Part shown: positions 9,569 through 15,993 of the stretch, piece after piece | Layout: every line of letters begins with the position of its first letter | How positions within the stretch are numbered: position 1 is the first letter of the stretch | DNA from: Oscillospiraceae bacterium | GTDB lineage: Bacteria; Bacillota; Clostridia; Oscillospirales; Oscillospiraceae | NCBI GenBank assembly: GCA_017469115.1 | Contig: JAFUGY010000093.1 | Location: 1 to 64,000 of the forward strand | Length of the DNA: 64,000 nucleotides | Reading direction: 5' to 3' | Translations under genes and position numbers: made by a program | Notes under the pieces: generated by a model | The model's input: the letters and a program-made list of their open reading frames with translations, nothing else | Database searches by the model: none | What the model was told of the DNA's origin: nothing

Positions 9569-10333
9569 ATGGAGAGAAATACGAAGATACTTGCGGTGGC
9601 GGGAAAAGGCGGCGTTGGGAAGACGAGCATTTCCGCAGCTTTTGTGCGCCTTCTGACGGAAGCTTATCCGGAAGCGCGCATCCTTGCCATCGATGCCGAC
9701 CCGGCAGTCGGGCTTTCAACGGCACTTGGTGTTGAAGTAAAACAGACGCTGGACGATATCCGAAAGGGAATTGTCCAGTCAGTAGAGATGGGTGCACAGA
9801 GAGAAGCAATTGAGCTTCTCAGCGAAGCGCGTTTTCGCATTTTCGATACGATGGTGGAACAGCAGAAATTCTCTTTCCTCGCCATCGGGCGACCGGAAAC
9901 TGCTGGATGTTATTGCAAGGTCAATGCCTATCTAAAAGAAGTTATCAATCTCCTCAGCCACGATTTTGACTATGTAGTCATCGACGGGGAGGCCGGGATT
10001 GAACAGATCAACCGCCGCGTCATGGAAAAGGTAACGCATCTGATTCTGATTACTGATCCCAGCCGGAAAGGGACGCAGGTAGTGGATACCATCCGCAAGG
10101 TTGCGGATGATCTGGTGATGTATGATAAGTGCGGCGTGATTGTCAACCGCATTACCGATTCTTCCCTCATTCCTTATATTCATGTGGAGAATACGGAAAT
10201 TCTTTCCTATATCGCGGCGGATAAAACGCATGCAGCCAATGACATTCAGGGGCTTACGGTATTTGATCTTCCGGAAGATTCTCCCGTTATGATTGGCGCA
10301 AAAGAGGCTCTTACAAAAATGGAGCTTTTATAA
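9569..10333 (+). CDS. cooC: CooC/MinD-type nickel-insertion ATPase
   Basis: The 254-residue protein has a deviant Walker A (KGGVGKTS, residues 13-20), then a DADP motif near residue 45 and a DGEAG motif near residue 139, all standard for the CooC branch of the SIMIBI ATPases. CooC proteins bind and hydrolyse ATP while loading Ni into CO dehydrogenase or acetyl-CoA synthase. It also has the Cys-x-Cys (CYC, near residue 113) that in CooC dimers binds the metal. It heads an operon that ends with a CooT-type nickel protein and contains an ACS-like gene, so a nickel-maturation role is well supported. No CO dehydrogenase catalytic subunit (CooS) is encoded in the window. The symbol is given by family, not by proven function. 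Confidence 0.85.
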   Translation: MERNTKILAVAGKGGVGKTSISAAFVRLLTEAYPEARILAIDADPAVGLSTALGVEVKQTLDDIRKGIVQSVEMGAQREAIELLSEARFRIFDTMVEQQKFSFLAIGRPETAGCYCKVNAYLKEVINLLSHDFDYVVIDGEAGIEQINRRVMEKVTHLILITDPSRKGTQVVDTIRKVADDLVMYDKCGVIVNRITDSSLIPYIHVENTEILSYIAADKTHAANDIQGLTVFDLPEDSPVMIGAKEALTKMELL

Positions 10334-10416
10334 TTCCCTGTCAAATCTTTATATGGAATCAAAACGATTCCTGATCTTCCAATAAAAAATGCTATGAATG
10401 GAGAGGGGTGTACTAT

Positions 10417-11613
10417 TTGAGAGATCTGAAGCATTTGATTTTCTTTGAAAATCTTCTCGACAATGCAGATAATGAACTTGTCGAGAAGGCGAAAGCAGAC
10501 GGAGGCCTTGCAATCGGCTACACGTGCTTCCATATTCCGGAAGTGCTGCTGAATGTGGGGCAGTGCTTTTCCGTCAGGCTCCGTGCACCGCGCACAGGCT
10601 CGGTCGATATTGCGACATATTATATGTCCAACTATACCTGCGAGTTTGCCCGTGCACTTGTAGAGAGAGGAATTGAGGGTGGATTCAACTTCCTGGACGG
10701 GCTGGCGGGAGTTGATGCATGCTCCATGATGAACCGATTCTATGAGCATTTTGAACTGCTTAAAATGAATGAAAAGCCCAATATGTTTGTGACGCACTGT
10801 GATATGCCTTATAAAATTGAGGATTATACAGTCCGTTCCTATGTCAAGCAGATGAAAGTTCGCCTGCTGGAAGTGATGCAGAAAAACTACGGGGTGGACA
10901 TCTCAGATGCGGCCATTCGCAAGGCTGTGGAAGAGCACAACGAAGTCTGCCGGATCATTACGGAAATCGGTGAGATGCGGAAAGAGGAAAACCCGGTCAT
11001 CACAGGATATGAATTCCACATTATCTGTCTCGTCTCCTATACCTGCCCGAAGGCACTGATCCTGCCTTACCTGCGGGAGACGCTGGAAGAGCTGAAAAAA
11101 CGGAAACCGGATCCCAAACCGTGGTATCGTGCGCGGGTGGCAGTTGTCGGCAGTGAAATTGATGATCCGGGCCTGATCCAGATGATTGAAGAAGCCGGAG
11201 CCATGGTCGTGGCGGACAGATTCTGCTACGGATCCTTCCCCGGCCGTGAAGTGATTGAGCTGAAAGATGATGAGCCGGCGCTGGAACAGGTTTGCCGCCA
11301 TTATATGGAAGTCTCCGAATGTGCCCGATACATCAGCGATGAAAAGGTGCAGCAGCGCCGTGACACTGCGGATCGTCTTGCAAGGGAATTCCATGCAGAT
11401 GGCATCATCTATGAGCAGATGAAGTATTGTGATTTCTGGGGATTCGAGCGTGCTCTTGTCAGCCATATCATGTCAGAAGAGAGAGGATGGCCGGTCCTCA
11501 GTATTGACCGTCTTTACAACAATAAAACCTCCGGCCAGCTTCGTACGCGCTTCCAGGCATTCGTTGAATCGCTGGAGATTAAACGCATTCAGAAAATGGG
11601 AGGAAGGAACTGA
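10417..11613 (+). CDS. 2-hydroxyacyl-CoA dehydratase / double-cubane-type Fe-S subunit (HgdB/BcrC-like)
   Basis: The 398-residue protein belongs to the HgdB/BcrC/FldC family, whose members carry [4Fe-4S] or [8Fe-9S] double-cubane clusters and accept electrons from an ATP-driven activator. Three cysteine sites in family positions are visible: GYTCFHIPE near residue 35, DACSMMNRF near 107 and KYCDFWGFE near 340. I chose TTG 10417 because GGAGAGGGG lies eight bases upstream; a GTG at 10408 would overlap that Shine-Dalgarno sequence. The next gene starts inside its stop codon (ATG overlapping TGA). The neighbours (CooC, ACS-like, CooT) are not those of amino-acid fermentation dehydratases, so a dehydratase reaction should not be assumed. 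Confidence 0.85.
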   Translation: MRDLKHLIFFENLLDNADNELVEKAKADGGLAIGYTCFHIPEVLLNVGQCFSVRLRAPRTGSVDIATYYMSNYTCEFARALVERGIEGGFNFLDGLAGVDACSMMNRFYEHFELLKMNEKPNMFVTHCDMPYKIEDYTVRSYVKQMKVRLLEVMQKNYGVDISDAAIRKAVEEHNEVCRIITEIGEMRKEENPVITGYEFHIICLVSYTCPKALILPYLRETLEELKKRKPDPKPWYRARVAVVGSEIDDPGLIQMIEEAGAMVVADRFCYGSFPGREVIELKDDEPALEQVCRHYMEVSECARYISDEKVQQRRDTADRLAREFHADGIIYEQMKYCDFWGFERALVSHIMSEERGWPVLSIDRLYNNKTSGQLRTRFQAFVESLEIKRIQKMGGRN

Positions 11614-13403
11614 TGGCGAAGACGAAAATAAAATACCCGAATCCCGCGTTCTTCCGGGCAAAAGACAATATGGATTGGAAAAAACAGGGAGAAAACCTGC
11701 TTGAAGTCGGATCTATTATTGTCGATATGCTCAAGGAGACGGACTGGAAAAAATTCGGGACCAACCGCCTCAACGATATCAAAGATGACGGGCGGCGCAT
11801 TGCCGAAGAGTTTAAAACGGTTATGGCAATGTCTCCCGAGGAGAAAATGGACCTCCTCAAAAACGGGGAGAAGCACCTCGGCAAGCTCTATCGGAAGGGT
11901 GCGATGGCGACCGTCCGCCGTGAGTGGCGCGGCGTAAAAGACACGGCGTATGATTATAAAGAGTGGCTACGGATGTGGGGTATGCTCCTTGCAACCTTCT
12001 CAAAGGATCTGATTCCTGCCTTGAACACCACTTTCTGGTACCGATGGATGATCTCCTATATGTGCTGTGTAGGATTCATGGATAAAAATGTCATGGGTCA
12101 GCGCGGAAGCGCCCTTCAGATGAGCCATCTGATGATTTATGATATCTTCCGCTATGTGGCTGAAAACCTTGTGCTTCTGGCCAAGGGCGATAAGAAAAAC
12201 GGCAACAGTGCCGAGCTGAACAAGAAGATCGTCCTCTTTGATGAAATGACAATGGGACAAATCATGGCAGGATTTCCGGATCTGATTGGGATTCCTTATC
12301 AGCTGATGCCGGTCTTCCTCGTTTCGGAGATTGACCAGCTTACCTGTGTGCCGTATATCGATGCGGTGGAATCCTTTGGACTCCCGGCAGATACCTGCCC
12401 GGTGCCGTCATCGGAATGCGGGGCTTTGGTTATTGACGCGCTGCCGCATCTCGGCTCCTGCTTTATCTCTTCCTCCATGCCGTGTGACGGATCGGTTATG
12501 GCATCGTCCTACATGTCACGCCGCTTCCCGGATCTGCCGGTCTTCCATCTGACGTTCCCAGTTCGTTATGAGTACGAAGAAACGGTTCCCGATGCAGCGG
12601 AAGACATCAAAGCCTGTATCCGGTTCGTGGAAGAAACAACAGGTGCAAAGTGGAATTGGGATGCCTACTTCACGACGATGAAGCGCTTTAACGAAGAGAC
12701 AAAGTACGAGCTTGAGAAGTGGGAAGTCAATAAGACGCCGTATCCGCAGATTCTGGGCCCCTGCTACGAACTGTTCCGCAAGTGGAACTATGAGATGGAC
12801 GGGGGCATGGATCCCCGCGTGATGAAGACCTTCCGTAAAGTCAATGACATTATGATGAAGGCCTATGAACGCAGAGAAGAGCCCTGGCGCGGCAAAATGA
12901 AGTATCGCGGGATCGTATGGTCCTGCCCGGCACATTATTACGCCAACTTCAGCAACTGGCTTGCAAACTGCTGGGGAATTGATATTCTGGTGGAGATGGA
13001 GTCGCTTAACTTCACAAAGCCTCTGGAAACGGAAGACAAGGAACTGGCTCTTCAGGATCTCGCCCGGTTGTATGAACGCATGGTTATGCGCCGTCATACC
13101 AACGGCGGCTATCACAATGTTGTGGATGAGCTCTGGCGTCAGTGTGAAGCCTGGAATGTTGAAATCATCATCATGTACCAGAATGTTGCCTGTAAGAATA
13201 TGGCAACCCTGCAGGGAATCCTGGATGAACAGGCACGGGACAAAGGCTATCGCATGATCTGGATTGAGCATGACCTGATGGATCCGCGCACAGTTTCCCG
13301 CAAAGATATGCGTGCAAAAGTCAATGAATATATGCGTACGGTTATGAAAGCCGAGCCCGTTGACCCAACCCTGTGCGACTTCGACGATGAAGCCTGCATG
13401 TAA
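11613..13403 (+). CDS. second, larger HgdA/HgdB-family subunit (2-hydroxyacyl-CoA dehydratase family)
   Basis: This 596-residue protein is the larger partner of the preceding subunit. After a charged, helical N-terminal extension of about 130 residues unlike classic HgdA, the body shows family signatures: cysteine stretches at TCPVPSSECGAL and SMPCDGSVM, WSCPAHYYANF, and near the C-terminus QNVACKNMATLQG followed by an Ile-Glu-His-Asp and a C-terminal helix. These positions in the family ligate the Fe-S cluster or bind the acyl-CoA. The gene overlaps the previous stop by one base, so the two subunits are made together, as in heterodimeric dehydratases. Length is greater than the usual 400-480 residues, and the N-terminal extension is unexplained. 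Confidence 0.83.
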   Translation: MAKTKIKYPNPAFFRAKDNMDWKKQGENLLEVGSIIVDMLKETDWKKFGTNRLNDIKDDGRRIAEEFKTVMAMSPEEKMDLLKNGEKHLGKLYRKGAMATVRREWRGVKDTAYDYKEWLRMWGMLLATFSKDLIPALNTTFWYRWMISYMCCVGFMDKNVMGQRGSALQMSHLMIYDIFRYVAENLVLLAKGDKKNGNSAELNKKIVLFDEMTMGQIMAGFPDLIGIPYQLMPVFLVSEIDQLTCVPYIDAVESFGLPADTCPVPSSECGALVIDALPHLGSCFISSSMPCDGSVMASSYMSRRFPDLPVFHLTFPVRYEYEETVPDAAEDIKACIRFVEETTGAKWNWDAYFTTMKRFNEETKYELEKWEVNKTPYPQILGPCYELFRKWNYEMDGGMDPRVMKTFRKVNDIMMKAYERREEPWRGKMKYRGIVWSCPAHYYANFSNWLANCWGIDILVEMESLNFTKPLETEDKELALQDLARLYERMVMRRHTNGGYHNVVDELWRQCEAWNVEIIIMYQNVACKNMATLQGILDEQARDKGYRMIWIEHDLMDPRTVSRKDMRAKVNEYMRTVMKAEPVDPTLCDFDDEACM

Positions 13404-13451
13404 ATCCACTATTCATTTATCATTTAGAATAAAAAATAAGGAGATATTAGC

Positions 13452-14246
13452 ATGAAATACTTCGGAGGCTGTGACGTAGGTTCCACTTATACAAAAGCTG
13501 TTATTCTGGACGAGAACGGAAAAATCTGTGCAGATACCACCATCAAGAGCAAAATCAACGCAGAAGTCAGTGCAAAGCTTGCGATGGATGAAGTCCTCAA
13601 CAAGGTCGGTCTGAAATCTTCCAAAGAGCTCGCATACCTGATCGGCACCGGCTACGGCCGCAACAAGGTCCCGTTTGCAGATGAAAATATTTCTGAGATT
13701 TCCTGCCACGCTATGGGCGTTCACATCACGGATCCGAGCGTCAAGGCCATCATTGATATCGGCGGACAGGACGTCAAGGGCATTCAGGTGGATACCGACG
13801 GCACAGTGAAAAATTTTGCCATGAACGATAAGTGCGCTGCCGGTACGGGCCGTTTCTACGAGGCCATGGCACGTTCCTTTGAGATGAGCCTGCCGGAATT
13901 CTCCAACCTCTCCCTCACTGCTAAGAACGTGATCCCCATCACAGCTCAGTGCACGGTGTTTGCTGAGTCTGAAGTGATTACCCTTGTCGGTGAAAACAAA
14001 CCGATGGACGAAATCGCAGCAGGAATCCAGATGGCAGTTGCAAAGCGCTGCTTTGTCATGGCAAAGAAAGCCGGTGCAACCGATTCCATTACCCTCACCG
14101 GCGGCTGCGCCAAAAATGCCGGCCTGAAGCAGGCCATCGAGCGCGTGCTGAAGCTGAAGGTCATCGACCTGAAGACGGATCCGCAGCTCATGGGTGCTCT
14201 CGGCGCGGCAGAGTATGCGCGTCAGAAGGGGCTTGCAAAAGCATAA
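13452..14246 (+). CDS. ASKHA-type Fe-S activator ATPase (HgdC/DCCP-reductase-like)
   Basis: The 264-residue protein is a BcrAD/BadFG-family (ASKHA) ATPase. The phosphate-1 loop reads CDVGSTYTKA at residues 7-16, the phosphate-2 region is IDIGGQDVKG near 97, and the adenosine motif is LTGGCAKNAGL near 217. The two cysteines that bridge the dimer's [4Fe-4S] cluster are present in NDKCAAGTGRF near 127 and ITAQCTVFAES near 161. Family members use ATP hydrolysis to push single low-potential electrons into HgdB/DCCP-type partners, which are the two genes directly upstream. AAGGAG precedes ATG 13452. Confident as to family and partner. Confidence 0.93.
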   Translation: MKYFGGCDVGSTYTKAVILDENGKICADTTIKSKINAEVSAKLAMDEVLNKVGLKSSKELAYLIGTGYGRNKVPFADENISEISCHAMGVHITDPSVKAIIDIGGQDVKGIQVDTDGTVKNFAMNDKCAAGTGRFYEAMARSFEMSLPEFSNLSLTAKNVIPITAQCTVFAESEVITLVGENKPMDEIAAGIQMAVAKRCFVMAKKAGATDSITLTGGCAKNAGLKQAIERVLKLKVIDLKTDPQLMGALGAAEYARQKGLAKA

Positions 14247-14272
14247 AGATTCTGATTGGAAAGGAGTCAGTT

Positions 14273-14452
14273 ATGGGCAAATTTTTTAAAATTCTGTTTC
14301 ATATCATCCTGAAAATCTGTGTCATTCTGTCTATCGCCGTGGGAGCTCTCTTCGTCGTCTATTTCTGGAATCTCGACCAGAAGCTGCTGGGCTGGGCTTA
14401 TACCATGGTCAACCGGATCTTTGACAGGAAAAAACAGGATATTAAATTCTGA
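14273..14452 (+). CDS. 59-aa single-span membrane protein
   Basis: A short gene with AAAGGAG seven bases before ATG 14273. The product begins MGKFFKILFHI, has one hydrophobic helix (about residues 8-32) and ends with a basic, charged tail (RIFDRKKQDIKF). Its TGA overlaps the ATG of the ACS-like gene, which marks it as a real, coupled member of the operon. It resembles nothing I can name. A role as a membrane anchor or docking subunit for the soluble Fe-S complex is only an inference from position. Confidence 0.72.
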   Translation: MGKFFKILFHIILKICVILSIAVGALFVVYFWNLDQKLLGWAYTMVNRIFDRKKQDIKF

Positions 14453-15186
14453 TGGAAATCTACAATCAGATTATACGTGATGTTGCGGGGCTTACCGGAA
14501 AGTCTGCCCCGCAGCGTTACAATTACGATCCCTCTCGGGCGTGGGAGGATGCCGGCGCTTTTGAACTGATTATGGCGCGGGATGCGGCTTATGAGCTCGG
14601 CGGCGACGATAAACCGGCTGTCAATTTCACATGCGTTACCACCTCACCCGAGCTGGTTGACGGGGATGGTATCTTTGTCTATGGGCAGGATCTCGGCTCC
14701 ATTCACGGCAGCACTCCGTTTGCCCGCATTACGCTTTTGCGCGTAGGGGATATTGAGAGCGACGATGATGATACCGAACAGGCTTTCCGGGCAATTCAGA
14801 ACATGGATTTTGTGAAATACCGTGTTTTCCCGAAAGGCTATATGATCCGTACCAGCAGCGAAAACCATCGGGAACAGATTCGCATCAGCAAAGAGGCCAT
14901 CCGGAAAGGAATCTCCTTTGAGCGGGTGGGCGATTCTTTCCTGCGCCAGTATAAGCTGGACGAGAACATCATCTCGGCTAAAGTTCTGTTCATCACGGCT
15001 CCCGATGCGGACTATGCAGGATTGCAGAAAGCTGCGAAGCAGGTCAGCAAGATTACCATGAGCCTCACCAAAATTATGGAAGGTATGTCAACTGACTGCA
15101 GCACCTGCATGCTTAAGCCGATCTGCGATGAAGTGGAAGGCATGAAAGAGCTTCATTTCGGTAAGGAAAAACACACCACGGAATAA
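14452..15186 (+). CDS. free-standing homologue of the acetyl-CoA synthase (ACS/CdhC) core
   Basis: The 244-residue protein matches from memory the central-to-C-terminal part of the ACS beta subunit: the segment around DLGSIHGSTP corresponds to the D-x-x-E-x-G-S-x-P region, and IRISKEAIRKGISFERVGD corresponds to V-R-I-S-K-D-A-x-x-K-G-F in ACS. Near the C-terminus, C216, C219 and C225 (STDCSTCMLKPIC) stand where ACS has the first three A-cluster cysteines, but the fourth and the Cys-Gly-Cys motif that binds the distal nickel are absent because the protein ends about 20 residues later. It is much shorter than ACS (over 700 residues) or archaeal CdhC (about 460). Nickel or Fe-S binding is likely; acetyl-CoA synthesis as in ACS is doubtful. 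It lies between a small membrane protein and metal-handling genes. Confidence 0.78.
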   Translation: MEIYNQIIRDVAGLTGKSAPQRYNYDPSRAWEDAGAFELIMARDAAYELGGDDKPAVNFTCVTTSPELVDGDGIFVYGQDLGSIHGSTPFARITLLRVGDIESDDDDTEQAFRAIQNMDFVKYRVFPKGYMIRTSSENHREQIRISKEAIRKGISFERVGDSFLRQYKLDENIISAKVLFITAPDADYAGLQKAAKQVSKITMSLTKIMEGMSTDCSTCMLKPICDEVEGMKELHFGKEKHTTE

Positions 15187-15201
15187 AGGGAGGCATTTTC
15201 G

Positions 15202-15438
15202 ATGCATGACGTTGAATACGGGCATAGCAATCATCATGATGCAGAGCATTCACCGGAGGAAGTGCTTGCACTGCTAAAGTATATGGCAGATCATACGCGC
15301 CACCATTGTGAAGAACTCCACGATCTTGCACACAGCGCCGGCGGCGATGCCGAGCGCCTGATCCACGAAGCGGTTGATTGTTTTCAAAGCGGCATAGGGA
15401 AGCTTGACGATGCGCTTCAGAAGCTGAAGGAGGAGTAA
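15202..15438 (+). CDS. small histidine-rich putative metal-binding protein, 78 aa
   Basis: The N-terminus is His-rich (MHDVEYGHSNHHDAEH), and a second His cluster follows (HTRHHCEELHDLAH, residues 31-44). The remainder is a predicted amphipathic helix pair. The pattern E-E-V-L-A-L-L-K-Y-M-x-x-H-x-x-H-H-x-E-E-L-H-x-L-A-H occurs in small proteins or domains linked to nickel or cobalt handling. AAAGGGAGG precedes ATG 15202. It sits between the ACS-like gene and the CooT-type gene, so a role in buffering or delivering nickel is plausible; binding is inferred, not shown. Confidence 0.75.
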   Translation: MHDVEYGHSNHHDAEHSPEEVLALLKYMADHTRHHCEELHDLAHSAGGDAERLIHEAVDCFQSGIGKLDDALQKLKEE

Positions 15439-15444
15439 CGTACC

Positions 15445-15639
15445 ATGTGTCTTTCCACCGTTTATAATGAAAAGCATGAAATGCTGGCGAAGAACGTCGC
15501 TACGGTCAAAGCGGAAAAGGGCAGGCTGATCTTTACGGATATCATGGGCATCCCTACGGTAGTGGATGGCAGAATCGACAAAGTGGATCTCATGGAAAAT
15601 GAGATTTTTATTGCACAAAGTGAAAAACAGCCGGCATAA
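15445..15639 (+). CDS. cooT: CooT-family nickel-binding protein
   Basis: The 64-residue product starts MCLSTVY, the Met-Cys start that is the hallmark of the CooT family, in which the N-terminal cysteine binds Ni(II) in a dimer. The rest follows the family's small beta-barrel pattern, with LIFTDIMGIPTVVDGRID matching the V-D-L-F-G-x-x-x-x-V-x-G-R-I segment. CooT acts in nickel supply to CO dehydrogenase in Rhodospirillum rubrum; here it closes an operon begun by CooC. Its GGAGGA ribosome site overlaps the end of the histidine-rich gene six bases upstream. A terminator follows at 15658-15686. Confidence 0.88.
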   Translation: MCLSTVYNEKHEMLAKNVATVKAEKGRLIFTDIMGIPTVVDGRIDKVDLMENEIFIAQSEKQPA

Positions 15640-15657
15640 GCGGCTGAAAGAAAAGCA

Positions 15658-15686
15658 CAGGGCAGTTTGAAACCGCCCTGTTTTTA
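15658..15686. terminator. bidirectional terminator between the CooT gene and the cysteine-rich gene
   Basis: Arms CAGGGC and GCCCTG with a longer imperfect extension (15658-15680), followed by TTTTTATTT on the plus strand; a T-rich run also follows on the minus strand. It separates two converging transcripts. Confidence 0.75.
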
Positions 15687-15965
15687 TTTCGTATTGTTCT
15701 GCATTACCTCGGTGATCTCCCGGAAGCGACTGACAACGGCACCGTAGTTTTCCCGTTTATGAGGGAAGAGGCAGCCGGTGCAGTCTTTGATGCCTTTTTC
15801 GTTGTAGACGAAGTCACCCCCGCATCGCTCACCCAGCACATAGAGCGGGCAGTAGCAGAAAAGGCAGTTGAAGTTCTCACGATCCGCTCCCGCATGACAG
15901 GGGAAGTACTCACACTTCTCATGGCTGAAGTAGGAATATTCTTTTTCCATCCAGTTCCGGTTCAA
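15684..15965 (-). CDS. cysteine-rich small domain protein
   Basis: The 93-residue protein has the pattern of the cysteine-rich small domain family (Pfam PF04071 by recollection): EKCEYFPCH, NCLFCYCPLY, RCGGDF and IKDCTGCLFPH, giving nine or so cysteines plus histidines that probably hold zinc or an Fe-S cluster. Members often sit near corrinoid salvage or corrinoid methyltransferase genes, and here it follows the corrinoid fusion gene on the same strand, 29 bases away. I chose a TTG start at 15965 with AGGAG eight bases upstream; an internal ATG at 15950 is the alternative. Function unknown. Confidence 0.82.
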   Translation of the reverse strand: MNRNWMEKEYSYFSHEKCEYFPCHAGADRENFNCLFCYCPLYVLGERCGGDFVYNEKGIKDCTGCLFPHKRENYGAVVSRFREITEVMQNNTK

Positions 15966-15993
15966 CGACTTATCTCCTGTTCGTCCGGACCTT

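Noticed and set aside
10417..13403. Reading the two HgdB/HgdA-like genes as a fermentative 2-hydroxyglutaryl- or lactyl-CoA dehydratase
   Set aside because: No CoA-transferase, dehydrogenase or acyl-CoA dehydrogenase genes are nearby, while nickel and ACS-like genes are; the family call stands but that pathway is not supported.
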